The position numbers were made by a program, and so were the translations under genes. DNA of 64,000 nt, from positions 744,001-808,000 of the forward strand of contig NZ_CP061205.1 of assembly GCF_015240255.1 (NCBI RefSeq), in the 5' to 3' direction. The notes beneath the pieces were generated by a model that saw nothing but the letters and a program-made list of their open reading frames with translations, ran no database searches and had not been told where the DNA came from. Numbering within the stretch: the first letter of the stretch is position 1; every line of letters begins with the position of its first letter. Source of the DNA: Kordiimonas pumila (GTDB taxonomy: Bacteria > Pseudomonadota > Alphaproteobacteria > Sphingomonadales > Kordiimonadaceae). This document shows, piece by piece, positions 34,924-44,449 of this stretch.

Positions 34924-36894
34924 CTAGTTAAAAATACGCTCAAAAAAGCCTTTTTTCTTTTTTGGTTTATCTTTTTCAAGCCCGTAAGGGTCTTGCTCAG
35001 ATGCAGTATTATAAACCCCGGCATCTGCCAGTAATGGCCGTACAGGCTGGCCAACATGGGCTTCCAGCATAAAATCTGCCCATATGCGGGCTGGCAAGCC
35101 GCCGCCTGTTACATAACTCATGGGGGTGCCGTTATCATTGCCTACCCAGACGGCGGCGGTTATATCGCTTGTAAAGCCTACAAAAACAGCATCGCGGTTG
35201 TCTTGCGAGGTCCCTGTTTTTCCGGCGGCGGGCCTGTCTATGGCAGCATTTTTACCAGAGCCCCATACAACCACGGACGACAGCATGTCTGTCATATCTT
35301 TAACAACAGGGTAGGCCAACACTGGTACAGGCGGCACGGGGGTGCGGCGGTATAGAACTTCGCCTTCCAGCGATGTTATTTCAATAATGCTATATGTAGG
35401 GGCGCGGTGGCCGCCATTTGCAAGGGCGGCGTAACTGCTGGCCAAATCGATCAGTTTCACTTCTTCTGTGCCAAGCGGCAAGCTTGCGACCGGCATAACG
35501 TTTGTGGTTATACCCATGCGTTTTGCCATATTTGCCACGCGCTCGCGGCCTACTTCTTCATCAATTTCAATGGCAATGGTGTTAATGGATTTTGCGAAGG
35601 CTTCCCGCACTGTCATTTCACCCCCAAAAGTGCCGCTATAGTTTTTGGGCGACCACCCCTCTACCGTGATGGGTTTATCGGTATATCTGTCGCTTGGCTT
35701 TATGCCGGTTTCAAGGGCTGTTAGGTAGGTAAAGAGTTTGAAGGCAGAGCCCGGTTGACGTTTTGCTTGTACCGCACGGTTAAACTGGGTTTTGCCGTAG
35801 TCGCTGCCACCGATCATGGCGCGCACGGCACCGTCATGCTCAAGGGCAACAAGGGCACCCTCCGTTGCTTTGTGTTTTTTACCTTCGCCAGTTAGGCCGC
35901 GGTCCATTGCCATGGCGGCCGCGCGCTGTACGCCCGGGTCAAGTGTTGAATATATAATCATGGACTTTGCCCGGCTGGTAGGCACCAGTGTGCGGGCTTC
36001 GCTTTCAACCCAGTCCGTAAAAAACCGAACGTCCCGCCCTACGGCAGAAGCTTTTATTATAGGGGGCTGTTCTTTCACCTTGATAGCAACCGATGGTGTA
36101 AGGCTGCCGGTCTCCACCATAGCAGATAGCACAACCTGTGCCCGTTCCCACGCGCCTTCGGGGTTAATATGAGGCGCATACCGGGTGGGTGCTTTCACAA
36201 GGCCTGCCAAAATAGCGGCTTCAGCGATTGAAAGCTCATGGGCCGAATGGCCATAATATTTTCTGGAAGCGGCATCAATGCCGTAGGTGCCGCCGCCAAA
36301 ATACACTCTGTTTAAATAGAGGGTCAGGATTTGGTTTTTGGTAAACTTTTGTTCCAGCCAGAATGCCAGCAACAGTTCCTGCGCTTTTCTTTTAAGTGTA
36401 CGCTCGTTTGATAAAAACAGGTTTTTTGCCAGCTGCTGCGTAATGGTGCTGCCGCCGGCACGCACGTTCCCCGCTTTAAGGTTTGATAAAACCGCCCGCC
36501 CAAGACCGCGTATATCAATGCCGCTATGCGCATAAAAATGCCTGTCTTCAACAGCGAGAAATGCCTGAATAAGCGAATCTGGTACTTCAGAGTATGATAT
36601 CCACTGGCCGTATGTTGGGCCATTTCTAACTAGTGTCGCACCGTTTGCGGCCTTTACAATAACCGCTATATCTGTTGCGCCAGGCTGAGGCGGGTTGTCC
36701 AAATCTGGTAAATCGAGGGACAGGTAGCCCAAAAGCACAACACCCGCGATAAAGCCCCATACAGCTGCCGCGGCGCTGTAATATAGAATTTTAACCGGCA
36801 TAGATTTGCGACCCACCGCCTTTTTAACGTCGGCGGCGGGGGCGCTTTTCTTTTTTTGCACAGGCTTTTTCTTGTTGCTGACAGATTTTTTCAA
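34924..36894 (-). CDS. class A penicillin-binding protein (PBP1A family, bifunctional)
   Basis: 656 residues. A lysine-rich cytoplasmic tail and one membrane helix (about 36-58) lead to a GT51 glycosyltransferase with Glu116 in VEDRHFYAHSGID and GGSTITQQLAKNLFL. The transpeptidase has Ser383-x-x-Lys386 (PGSAFK), SIN at 436-438 and KTG at 559-561. It polymerises and crosslinks peptidoglycan in the periplasm. It is shorter than E. coli PBP1A and lacks the OB insert. The C-terminus is lysine-rich. Monocistronic, divergent from nfu. Confidence 0.95.
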   Translation of the reverse strand: MKKSVSNKKKPVQKKKSAPAADVKKAVGRKSMPVKILYYSAAAAVWGFIAGVVLLGYLSLDLPDLDNPPQPGATDIAVIVKAANGATLVRNGPTYGQWISYSEVPDSLIQAFLAVEDRHFYAHSGIDIRGLGRAVLSNLKAGNVRAGGSTITQQLAKNLFLSNERTLKRKAQELLLAFWLEQKFTKNQILTLYLNRVYFGGGTYGIDAASRKYYGHSAHELSIAEAAILAGLVKAPTRYAPHINPEGAWERAQVVLSAMVETGSLTPSVAIKVKEQPPIIKASAVGRDVRFFTDWVESEARTLVPTSRAKSMIIYSTLDPGVQRAAAMAMDRGLTGEGKKHKATEGALVALEHDGAVRAMIGGSDYGKTQFNRAVQAKRQPGSAFKLFTYLTALETGIKPSDRYTDKPITVEGWSPKNYSGTFGGEMTVREAFAKSINTIAIEIDEEVGRERVANMAKRMGITTNVMPVASLPLGTEEVKLIDLASSYAALANGGHRAPTYSIIEITSLEGEVLYRRTPVPPVPVLAYPVVKDMTDMLSSVVVWGSGKNAAIDRPAAGKTGTSQDNRDAVFVGFTSDITAAVWVGNDNGTPMSYVTGGGLPARIWADFMLEAHVGQPVRPLLADAGVYNTASEQDPYGLEKDKPKKKKGFFERIFN

Positions 36895-37019
36895 AACTTA
36901 CCTCATTTATTTGGTATGCTCATATCATGATGGACAATTATGGCAAAGGCAGGAAGAAAATTGCTTGACCTTTGATGCCGTAATCACCACATGGTATCTA
37001 AATCAAGAAGGATTTAGTC

Positions 37020-37580
37020 ATGTTTATCGAAACTGAAGCAACACCAAACCCAGACACCCTTAAATTCCTGCCCGGAAAAACGGTTCTGGAAACAGGAACA
37101 GCAAACTTTACAGACCCTGACGCGGCCGAGGTTTCACCGCTTGCAAGTTCTATGTTTGCCCAAAGCGGTGTTTCGGGTGTTTTCCTAGGGCATGATTTTG
37201 TCACGATCACAAAAGCAACTGAGCTTGAGTGGTCTAGCCTGAAGCCACAAGTGCTTGCAGGGCTGATGCAGTTTTTTGCCTCTGGTGCGCCGGTCATTAA
37301 GGAAGGCGCGGCATTGGCAGAAGCGCGTGTTGATGAAAACGAAGAAGACGCAGATATTATTGACCAGATCAAAACCCTGCTGGATGAAAAAATTCGCCCG
37401 GCTGTTGCAGGTGATGGCGGCGATATAATATATCGTGGCTTCAAAGAAGGCGTGGTTTACCTTCAAATGCAGGGCGCATGCTCTGGTTGCCCAAGCTCTA
37501 CGATCACTCTTAAAAACGGCATTGAAAACCTGTTGAAATATTATGTGCCAGAAGTTGTTGATGTGCGCGCTGTTGATTAA
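37020..37580 (+). CDS. nfuA: Nfu-type iron-sulfur cluster carrier
   Basis: 186 residues with an N-terminal Nfu_N domain (FIETEATPNPDTLKFLPGKT, about 1-88) and a C-terminal NifU-like domain holding the CxxC at Cys154/Cys157 (GACSGCPSS), where a 4Fe-4S cluster bridges the dimer. It delivers clusters to target proteins. This architecture is that of mitochondrial NFU1 and alphaproteobacterial Nfu, not the enterobacterial NfuA with its A-type N-terminus. In its alphaproteobacterial context it normally lies near tsaB, as here. Confidence 0.92.
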   Translation: MFIETEATPNPDTLKFLPGKTVLETGTANFTDPDAAEVSPLASSMFAQSGVSGVFLGHDFVTITKATELEWSSLKPQVLAGLMQFFASGAPVIKEGAALAEARVDENEEDADIIDQIKTLLDEKIRPAVAGDGGDIIYRGFKEGVVYLQMQGACSGCPSSTITLKNGIENLLKYYVPEVVDVRAVD

Positions 37581-37589
37581 GGCAAAGCT

Positions 37590-38636
37590 TTAATCGCGGT
37601 CACCGCCCGGCACCATAAAAAAACGGCCAAACCAGTACCAGCGACCAGCGCCCGCGGGCATGGTGCAATTGATCCGGTTTCTGCCTTTTGGGAAGGGCTC
37701 GGTGAAGCGTACCTCAACACGGTTTGGTTGCGGCCTTAATAATGTGGCGGGCTCCCCCAAATGGCTGGGGTAACAGCTAAGTGCTGATAACCCTTTTACG
37801 GATGGATCAACCGTAAAGCCAAACACGGGTGGGTTTCTGTCTGTGGGTACAAGCGACCCTGAAGGCACAATGTCACTTACAGGCAAAGCTATTGCTTCTG
37901 TAATCAGCTTGAAGCGGCCTTCATCACCGTAACGTTCGTTAACCGGAAAACGGGGTAAGGCATACATGTCTTCATGGGCGGCTATTGGGCCAGAAAACTG
38001 CGCAAAGGCTGCTGTGAAGCCTGCGTCCTTAATCATCTCTTTCATGGCAGTGCTATATTCACCGTAAGGGTATGCAAACAAAGCAGGTACTGATCCCAGT
38101 TCTTCGCGAAATCTTTTACTTGCGCGGGCAATGTCTGCTTTTGATGCTTCAACGCCGTCGTGCACCATATGTAAGTGCGAAGCAGAATGATGGCCTATTT
38201 CTACCCCATCTGCTTTTATGGCGCGTATACTGTCCCACGTCATATAATTGCTGTGCTCTTCGTCAATTGGATCAGTCGAAACAAACAGCGTCATGGGAAT
38301 ACCGGCAGCTTTTAGAAGCGGCCAGCCTTTATCAAAAACTGATTTGTAAGCGTCATCAACGGTAATAACGATAGTACGAGCGGGAAAGTCCTGCCTGTTT
38401 TGAATGTGCTGCGCCGCGTCTGACAGGCTCATGAAATGATAGCCACCCTGCTTAAGCAGGCGGATATGGTTTTCTAGCTGTTCAAGGCGAATGTTGGTGG
38501 ATGGATATTCATCTTCACCAAATCGGTGATACAGTAAAACGATGGCAGACGGGTCTGCAACCGCCGTTTGGGCCATAAATAAGAGGCTTAAAGTCGCCAG
38601 AAGAATATTATGAATGTAGCCTAGTGTCTGTTTCAT
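37590..38636 (-). CDS. secreted polysaccharide deacetylase-family protein
   Basis: 348 residues from ATG 38636, giving a signal peptide (NILLATLSLLFMAQTAVA). A NodB-type domain follows: VLLYHRFGEDE, TIVITVDDAYKSVF (Asp-Asp pair), GVEIGHHSASHLHMV (His ligands) and ALFAYPYGEYSTAM. These are the metal and acid residues of carbohydrate esterase family 4. The last 80 residues form an extra beta domain. Likely removes acetyl or formyl groups from an extracellular or envelope glycan; the substrate is unknown. It interrupts an otherwise conserved nfu-tsaB neighbourhood. Confidence 0.85.
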   Translation of the reverse strand: MKQTLGYIHNILLATLSLLFMAQTAVADPSAIVLLYHRFGEDEYPSTNIRLEQLENHIRLLKQGGYHFMSLSDAAQHIQNRQDFPARTIVITVDDAYKSVFDKGWPLLKAAGIPMTLFVSTDPIDEEHSNYMTWDSIRAIKADGVEIGHHSASHLHMVHDGVEASKADIARASKRFREELGSVPALFAYPYGEYSTAMKEMIKDAGFTAAFAQFSGPIAAHEDMYALPRFPVNERYGDEGRFKLITEAIALPVSDIVPSGSLVPTDRNPPVFGFTVDPSVKGLSALSCYPSHLGEPATLLRPQPNRVEVRFTEPFPKGRNRINCTMPAGAGRWYWFGRFFMVPGGDRD

Positions 38637-38734
38637 GCTTATAGTCTTGCATCGTTTTGAGCGTGTTAGCAAGGGCACCATGACACGCCTTGAGGGCAAT
38701 TTCTATTTGAACGGTAAATCAGAGGAACTATGGA

Positions 38735-39325
38735 ATGATGAAACAATTGAACGATGCGGCGCTGGACCAGCTTTTTAGAGCAGCACGAACCATTAATGTC
38801 TGGCAGGATAAACCTGTAACCGATAGCCAGATTAATGCTTTGTATGACCTTGCTAAAATGGGCCCGACAAGTGTGAACTGCTGCCCCGCGCGCTTTTATT
38901 TCGTGAAATCTGATGCAGCAAAAAACCGCCTTAAACCTTATCTGTCCCCCGGTAACGTGAATAAGGTCATGACAGCGCCTGTCACGGCTATCATTGCTAA
39001 TGATACTGCGTTTGCTGATTATCTGCCAAAGCTGTTTCCCCATAACCCTGATGTAAAAAGCTGGTTTGCTGACCCGGCAGTTGCGGAAGATACCATAACA
39101 CGTAACGCAACCCTGCAAGGGGCCTATCTGATTCTGGCTGCACGCAGTATGGGGCTTGGGTGCGGTCCAATGTCTGGCTTTGATAAAGCAGGTGTGGATA
39201 AGGAATTTTTTGCAGGTACCACGCTGAAATCAAACTTCATATGTTCGATTGGCTATGGCTCTGACGAGGGCTTGCATCCACGTGGCCCCCGGCTTGATTT
39301 TACTGAAGCTGCCAAAATTTTATAA
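38735..39325 (+). CDS. rutE: nitroreductase-family protein, RutE / malonic semialdehyde reductase type
   Basis: 196 residues, FMN-dependent nitroreductase fold. Full-length resemblance to Rut[49 protein letters not shown]-like ending [16 protein letters not shown] and [17 protein letters not shown]. RutE reduces malonic semialdehyde to 3-hydroxypropionate in pyrimidine breakdown, but no other rut gene is nearby, so the physiological substrate here is open. AGAGGA eight bases before the ATG. Possibly co-transcribed with tsaB. Confidence 0.8.
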   Translation: MMKQLNDAALDQLFRAARTINVWQDKPVTDSQINALYDLAKMGPTSVNCCPARFYFVKSDAAKNRLKPYLSPGNVNKVMTAPVTAIIANDTAFADYLPKLFPHNPDVKSWFADPAVAEDTITRNATLQGAYLILAARSMGLGCGPMSGFDKAGVDKEFFAGTTLKSNFICSIGYGSDEGLHPRGPRLDFTEAAKIL

Positions 39326-39334
39326 AGTGATCGT

Positions 39335-40021
39335 GTGCATATTCTCTCAATAGACACCAGTGAAACCCAGTGCGCTGCAGCAATAGTGACCAGCTCGGGT
39401 GAAAGTGTGGCCAAAACCGAAGATATTGGCCGCGGGCACGCTGAACGCCTTTTGCCGATGGTTGATGAATTATTGGCACAGTGCGCCATAACATATGCAG
39501 ACCTTGGCCGCATTGTTGTGGTGACAGGGCCGGGCACCTTTACAGGGCTACGGATCGGGCTTTCTGTTGCGCGCGGCCTTGCGGTGGCACTTGGCATACC
39601 GTGCGTTGGTATAACATCTTTAGCGGCTGTTGCTGCTAGGGCATACAGTGAAGGCGTGGAAGGTGTGGCCCACAGTATTATAAAAGGGCGTGCCGGGCAG
39701 GTGTTTCATCAGGCATACAGCGGGGTAGACGATACCGGTTTTCCGCTTTACCTTTCCAGCCCTGCCAATATGGACGCTGAAAAAGCAGCAGCGCTGGTTC
39801 AGGAAAACCACGGCATTGTCGTGGGTACAGGCGCAGACATGGTGTTGTTGCCTGAATCAGATACAGCGCTGTACATGCCGGGCATTATGGCGGATCCAGT
39901 TGTTTTGGCAAAAATTGGTGCGCTTCTGCCCCCAGACAGCTATCCGCCAGAGCCTGCGTATTACCGTGATGCCGATGCCGCCAAGGCGCGTCCTGCGTTT
40001 CTGGTGCAAACTGGCTCATGA
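39335..40021 (+). CDS. tsaB: TsaB, tRNA threonylcarbamoyladenosine synthesis partner
   Basis: 228 residues, ASKHA fold; scaffold for TsaD in forming t6A at position 37 of ANN-decoding tRNAs. The N-terminal HILSIDTSETQCAAAI, VVTGPGTFTGLRIGLSVARG and ASLAAVAARA-type segment are the TsaB signature. Start is GTG at 39335, ten bases after the previous stop. The stop overlaps rimI (ATGA), giving the common tsaB-rimI pair. Confidence 0.92.
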   Translation: MHILSIDTSETQCAAAIVTSSGESVAKTEDIGRGHAERLLPMVDELLAQCAITYADLGRIVVVTGPGTFTGLRIGLSVARGLAVALGIPCVGITSLAAVAARAYSEGVEGVAHSIIKGRAGQVFHQAYSGVDDTGFPLYLSSPANMDAEKAAALVQENHGIVVGTGADMVLLPESDTALYMPGIMADPVVLAKIGALLPPDSYPPEPAYYRDADAAKARPAFLVQTGS

Positions 40022-40509
40022 AAGCTGCAGCCGATATACGGCTACTTAAGGCAGACGCTGATACGTGCTGTGCCCTTTCAGTATTACACGGGGCAGCTTT
40101 TGCACCGCAGGAGGAGAGGCAATGGACTGCGGATGAGTTTTTAGAGCTTATGCAAACCCCTAGCATATGGACTTATGGACTATACCTTGATCAGCTTGTT
40201 GCCGGTTTTTTAATGCTTCAGGTTGTAGCGGGAGAGGCAGAGATTATCACGATTGCGATGGATCCAAAATGGCACGGTCAAGGCTATGCCAAACATTTAC
40301 TCAATTATTTGCATGCGCTGTGTTTGTCGCAGGGGATATCGAAAGTTTTTCTTGAGGTGCGGGAAGACAACTTAAAGGCAATTAAATTATATTCAAAAGC
40401 AGGTTTCGTAAAAAAAGGTGTTAGACAAGGGTATTATCAAAAACAGAAGGGCAAACCAGTGGATGCTTTGGTTTTTGCTTTAGTTATTGATAGTATAGGT
40501 AATAGTTAA
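40018..40509 (+). CDS. rimI: RimI-type ribosomal-protein-alanine N-acetyltransferase
   Basis: 163-residue GNAT. The acetyl-CoA site is AMDPKWHGQGYAKHLLNYL (Q/RxxGxG/A type) and FLEVREDNLKAIKLYSKAGF is the RimI-typical motif. It acetylates the N-terminus of ribosomal protein S18 and perhaps other proteins. ATGA overlap with tsaB. The lysine content near the C-terminus is high, but nothing is broken. Confidence 0.88.
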   Translation: MKAAADIRLLKADADTCCALSVLHGAAFAPQEERQWTADEFLELMQTPSIWTYGLYLDQLVAGFLMLQVVAGEAEIITIAMDPKWHGQGYAKHLLNYLHALCLSQGISKVFLEVREDNLKAIKLYSKAGFVKKGVRQGYYQKQKGKPVDALVFALVIDSIGNS

Positions 40510-40530
40510 AATTTTAATCGATTGTTTTTT

Positions 40531-40878
40531 TTACTTCTTTACTTGCACTGTTATTGCAATTAACTGTAGCGTGTCTATGCAGGAATGTTGGGCTGTAAGA
40601 GGAACGTCAGTATTCTTTGGAACATCATTTGAGTATGTAGAGCTTTCTACAATGGTGTGCCCTAGAGACTTGATTGAGCGGGCAAGCGAGTCGTTTGCTG
40701 GGGTATCTTCATACAGTATGTCAACCACTGCACTGTTTGTTTGCGCGTCCAGAAAAATTCTGGCTTTAACAAAGGCCATGGGACAATAAGTGCCGCGCAG
40801 GTCAAGGGTGTTAGGCGCAGTGGATGATGAAGTGCCGGAAGCTTCTTTTGTGGAGTGTGATGGCTTTGTTCTGTGCAT
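40531..40878 (-). CDS. TusA/SirA-like sulfur-carrier protein with altered CPxP motif
   Basis: 115 residues. The core LDLRGTYCPMAFVKARIFLD matches the TusA family around the persulfide-carrying cysteine (Cys33), but the second proline of CPxP is alanine (CPMA). A serine/threonine-rich 25-residue N-terminal tail and a 30-residue C-terminal extension with another Cys flank the domain. Likely transfers sulfur to an unknown acceptor, possibly in tRNA modification or molybdenum cofactor use. Convergent with rimI; lies where mucR/fur usually follow directly. Confidence 0.72.
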   Translation of the reverse strand: MHRTKPSHSTKEASGTSSSTAPNTLDLRGTYCPMAFVKARIFLDAQTNSAVVDILYEDTPANDSLARSIKSLGHTIVESSTYSNDVPKNTDVPLTAQHSCIDTLQLIAITVQVKK

Positions 40879-40984
40879 TGGGTGCTGATCCGGGTTGTTT
40901 TCGGTTTTCTACCGCTTTTACAGGATGAAAGCAAAACCTGGATGGGGAAGTGTGATGCAGAAACAGCAGGGTTTGTTATAAAAG

Positions 40985-41395
40985 ATGGAAAAAAAGCAGG
41001 TTGTGAGAGAAGAGTTGCTGGCTTTAACGGCTGACATTGTTGCTTCGCACGTTGCCAATAACAAAGTAGACCCGCAGGAGCTCCCTGTTCTGATCGAAAG
41101 CGTTTTTCATACGCTAACCGGTCTCCGAAAAGAGCCTGCAACAGCTGAAGACCAGCCAAAGCCGGCCGTGCCTATAAAAAAGTCAATCACCCCTGATTAT
41201 ATTGTCTGCCTTGAAGACGGTAAACAGCTCAAAATGCTGAAACGTCACTTGAAATCTCAGTATAATATGTCGCCGGACGAATACCGTGAACGCTGGGGTT
41301 TAGGCCCAGATTACCCTATGGTTGCCCCAAATTATGCTGATCAGCGCCGAATGCTGGCGAAAAAAATTGGCTTGGGGCGAAGCAGTAAAAAATAA
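40985..41395 (+). CDS. MucR/Ros-family transcriptional regulator
   Basis: 136 residues. The zinc-finger-like core reads YIVCLEDGKQLKMLKRHLKS, followed by YNMSPDEYRERWGLGPDYPM, diagnostic for the alphaproteobacterial MucR/Ros group. Asp replaces the second finger cysteine (CLED), a change known in functional MucR proteins. MucR proteins act as H-NS-like silencers of AT-rich targets and control exopolysaccharide, motility and cell-cycle genes. Upstream of fur on the same strand, with 147 bases between. Confidence 0.9.
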   Translation: MEKKQVVREELLALTADIVASHVANNKVDPQELPVLIESVFHTLTGLRKEPATAEDQPKPAVPIKKSITPDYIVCLEDGKQLKMLKRHLKSQYNMSPDEYRERWGLGPDYPMVAPNYADQRRMLAKKIGLGRSSKK

Positions 41396-41542
41396 TCCTT
41401 TTTTTCTGTCCATTTGGGCCAAATACGATCTAATCTAAATCTGTTGCTTCTTTGAGTAGCCGCACGGCTTGCTCTTGAGTGATTACTGTGCCATCTTTCC
41501 CCCAATTGAAGCCTTAATTTGCACTACAGGAGTGTCTTAGCC

Positions 41543-41962
41543 ATGATCGACAGCAATCCGTCAATTGAAGAAATGTGCCTGCAAAAAGGGATGCGGATGA
41601 CAGATCAACGACGTGTGATTGCCAAGGTTCTGACAGAATCAGATGATCACCCTGATGTTGAAGAGGTTTATCGCCGGTCAACAGCTATTGATAACGGTAT
41701 AAGCATTGCAACTGTGTACCGTACAGTGCGGCTCTTTGAGGATGCCGGTATTCTGGAAAGGCATGATTTCCGTGATGGTCGGTCACGTTATGAAACTGTA
41801 AGCGAAGAGCATCATGATCATTTAATTGATCTTGAGACAGGAGAAGTGCTTGAGTTTCATAATAGTGAAATAGAACGCCTGCAAGAAGAGATCGCAAAGA
41901 AAATGGGTTTCAAGCTTGTCGATCACCGCATGGAATTGTACGGCGTCCCCATTAAGAAATAG
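41543..41962 (+). CDS. fur: Fur-family ferric (or manganese) uptake regulator
   Basis: 139 residues from ATG 41543 (AGGAG ten bases upstream). Winged helix: MRMTDQRRVIAKVLTESDDH, ISIATVYRTVRLFEDAGILE. Metal site: SEEHHDHLIDLETGEVLEF. The C-terminal CxxC zinc-binding cysteines of E. coli Fur are absent, as in alphaproteobacterial Fur/Mur proteins. Irr is less likely because its heme-binding HHH and N-terminal pattern are missing. Whether it senses iron or manganese cannot be told. Confidence 0.88.
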   Translation: MIDSNPSIEEMCLQKGMRMTDQRRVIAKVLTESDDHPDVEEVYRRSTAIDNGISIATVYRTVRLFEDAGILERHDFRDGRSRYETVSEEHHDHLIDLETGEVLEFHNSEIERLQEEIAKKMGFKLVDHRMELYGVPIKK

Positions 41963-41987
41963 AGCGCCTTTATAGGGGGTTGGGGTT

Positions 41988-42875
41988 ATGGACACTGAAT
42001 ATGCTGGTTTGAAGTCAAATTTTCAGACAGAAGGCTGGACACTTTTGGGGTTTGTAAGAATTTGCGCTATTATTTTGGTGTCAATCCCGCTGATCTCTGT
42101 ACAGGTGATAATGGTGAAAGCTGCCAAACGCCGCTGGTGGCATTTTGCGGGGCTGTGGCACCGTACCACATGCCGAATTTTGGGCGTTGATATTCACGTG
42201 ATCGGGCTTGAGAAACACACTGGCCCGGTTCTTTATGCCGCCAACCATATAAGCTGGCTTGATATATTGGTGCTAGGCGGGCTTCTTGATAATGCGAGTT
42301 TTATTGCGAAGGCTGAAATGGCTGGCTGGGGTTTGGTCGGGAAACTTTGTGCGCTGCATAAAACCATTTTTGTAAGGCGTGAAAGGCGGCTCGATAGTGC
42401 GCGCCAGCGCGATGAACTGGTAGCGCGGGTTCAGCAGGGCCATAGTCTTATTTTGTTTCCGGAAGGCACATCAACAGACGGTGTGCGCGTGGAAAATTTT
42501 AAATCATCGCTGTTTTCTGTTGCCGAGCGGGCTGATGCTGCCTCAGGCCACAGGCTTGTCATTCAGCCGGTGACCCTTGCTTACACCGAAACAAATGGCA
42601 TGCCGCTTGTACGTAGCCGCCGGCCAAGTGTGGCATGGCTTGGCGATGTTGAACTATTTGAACATTTGCGGCAGTTTTTGGGCTTAGCGCGTACGTCTGT
42701 GACGCTTGAGTTTCATGCTCCGATTTCTCTTGTTGAGGCTGGTTCCCGCAAGGAATTGGCCCGGTACTGTGAAGATCAGGTGCGTGCGGGGCTTGAGCGC
42801 GCCCATCGTTCAGAGGTGCGGTTTGGCCCGCAGCCGGGAATATATTTGCCTGCTCCCGCGGAACAGCAGGCGTGA
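41988..42875 (+). CDS. plsC: PlsC-type 1-acyl-glycerol-3-phosphate acyltransferase
   Basis: 295 residues, inner-membrane associated. One N-terminal helix (LLGFVRICAIILVSIPLISV), the catalytic HxxxxD at His87-Asp92 (ANHISWLD), the GFIDR-like TIFVRRERR and the FPEGTS block at 157-162. Makes phosphatidic acid or acylates a lipid such as ornithine lipid; substrate not resolvable. 26 bases after fur. Confidence 0.9.
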   Translation: MDTEYAGLKSNFQTEGWTLLGFVRICAIILVSIPLISVQVIMVKAAKRRWWHFAGLWHRTTCRILGVDIHVIGLEKHTGPVLYAANHISWLDILVLGGLLDNASFIAKAEMAGWGLVGKLCALHKTIFVRRERRLDSARQRDELVARVQQGHSLILFPEGTSTDGVRVENFKSSLFSVAERADAASGHRLVIQPVTLAYTETNGMPLVRSRRPSVAWLGDVELFEHLRQFLGLARTSVTLEFHAPISLVEAGSRKELARYCEDQVRAGLERAHRSEVRFGPQPGIYLPAPAEQQA

Positions 42876-42920
42876 TATTCTGATATAGAAATTAGCTGTT
42901 TTCTTGACTCCTGACAAACC

Positions 42921-42944
42921 GGTGCTAGTCTCCGGCACCTTTTT
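42921..42944 (+). terminator. weak terminator-like hairpin before miaB
   Basis: GGTGC pairs with GCACC across nine bases and a run of five T follows. The stem is short; it may end the plsC transcript, or be chance. A TTGACT element just upstream (42904) could belong to a miaB promoter. Confidence 0.3.
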
Positions 42945-43003
42945 AAAGCTATTGTTGGCATTGTGTCTGTTGAGTGTCTTTGGAAAAGGACAGGAGTTAC
43001 CCG

Positions 43004-44428
43004 TTGAGCAAAAAAGTTTTTGTAAAAACCTATGGCTGCCAAATGAATGTGTATGACAGCAATCGCATGGTCAATACACTGAAGCCACATGGGTATGAAG
43101 TAACCGATACGGCTGATGAGGCTGATCTGGTTATTCTGAACACCTGCCATATTCGCGAAAAAGCGGCTGAAAAGGTTTATTCGGAAATTGGCCGACTAAA
43201 GCAAACAAAAATGGATAAAGCTGCCACGGGCAAGGACATGTATATTGCCATTGCCGGGTGTGTAGCGCAGGCCGAAGGCGCTGAAATGATGCGGCGTGCC
43301 CCTGCTGTTGATATGGTACTTGGGCCGCAAACATACCACCGTTTGCCTGAAATGCTGGCGTCAGCTGCTATGCAGCGTGCCGATGGCCGCACCAGTAGCC
43401 GGGTGTTGGACACTGAGTTTCCAATTGATACAAAATTTGATCATTTGCCTGAAGAAAGCGATTTTGAAAGCGCGGCAGCGTTTCTCACCATTCAGGAAGG
43501 CTGTGATAAATTCTGTGCATTTTGTGTGGTGCCCTATACGCGCGGCGCTGAATATAGCAGGCCTGTTGCGGATATTATCGCAGAAGCAAAGCGCATGGCA
43601 GCGGGGGGTGTTATTGAAATTACCCTGCTTGGCCAGAATGTGAATGCCTATCACGGTTTGCTTGAAAATGGCGAAACCGCAGGGCTTGGTTTTCTGATCC
43701 GCGAAGTGGCCAAAATTGAAGGTATTAGCCGTATCCGTTACACCACATCGCACCCGCGCGATATGGAGGAAGACCTGATTTTGGCGCACCGTGATGTACC
43801 TGAATGTATGCCTTATCTGCATTTGCCAGTTCAAAGCGGATCAGACAACATTCTGGCAGCAATGAACCGCAAGCATACCCGCGATGAATATTTTACCATG
43901 ATTGATCGCTTGAGGGCCGTAAAACCTGACCTTGCGCTGTCATCTGATTTTATCGTCGGGTTCCCGGGCGAAACTGACGAAGACTTTGAAGCGACACTTG
44001 ATCTGGTTCGGCGGGTTAAGTATGCGCAGGCTTATAGCTTTAAATATAGCGCACGGCCCGGCACACCGGCTTCTACAATTGAAGAGCAGGTGCCAGAAGA
44101 TGTGAAGACAGAGCGGCTGTACCGGTTGCAGGCGCTTTTGAACGAACACCAGCAGGAATTCAACGAAAAGACACTGGGCACGGAAATGGATGTGCTGCTT
44201 GAGCGCGAAGGCAAATTGCCCGGCCAGCTTATTGGTCGCAGCCCGTATTTGCAGGCAGTACATGTAGATCTCACAAAAGCAAACAATCAGCTTGCCGCGG
44301 ACGCAGATAAACCATACACTCATTTTATGGGCAGTCTGGTGCGTGTTAAAATTGTTGAAGCCGGACCAAACAGCCTGAAGGGGGAACTTGTCGGTGTCCT
44401 TCGTCAACAGGTTGGGCATGGGCATTAA
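43004..44428 (+). CDS. miaB: MiaB, tRNA-2-methylthio-N6-dimethylallyladenosine synthase
   Basis: 474 residues from a TTG at 43004, chosen because AGGAG lies seven bases upstream and [15 protein letters not shown] is the usual MiaB N-terminus; a GTG at 42974 lacks a ribosome site. Order: UPF0004 domain with three cluster cysteines ([25 protein letters not shown]), radical-SAM CDKFCAFC and C-terminal TRAM domain. Adds the methylthio group to A37 of tRNAs reading UNN codons. Confidence 0.95.
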   Translation: MSKKVFVKTYGCQMNVYDSNRMVNTLKPHGYEVTDTADEADLVILNTCHIREKAAEKVYSEIGRLKQTKMDKAATGKDMYIAIAGCVAQAEGAEMMRRAPAVDMVLGPQTYHRLPEMLASAAMQRADGRTSSRVLDTEFPIDTKFDHLPEESDFESAAAFLTIQEGCDKFCAFCVVPYTRGAEYSRPVADIIAEAKRMAAGGVIEITLLGQNVNAYHGLLENGETAGLGFLIREVAKIEGISRIRYTTSHPRDMEEDLILAHRDVPECMPYLHLPVQSGSDNILAAMNRKHTRDEYFTMIDRLRAVKPDLALSSDFIVGFPGETDEDFEATLDLVRRVKYAQAYSFKYSARPGTPASTIEEQVPEDVKTERLYRLQALLNEHQQEFNEKTLGTEMDVLLEREGKLPGQLIGRSPYLQAVHVDLTKANNQLAADADKPYTHFMGSLVRVKIVEAGPNSLKGELVGVLRQQVGHGH

Positions 44429-44449
44429 AGGAGATATAAATCTTTTAAT

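Noticed and set aside
41519-41542. Upstream in-frame start for Fur at 41519
   Set aside because: AGGAG lies downstream of it and upstream of the ATG at 41543, which gives a normal Fur N-terminus.
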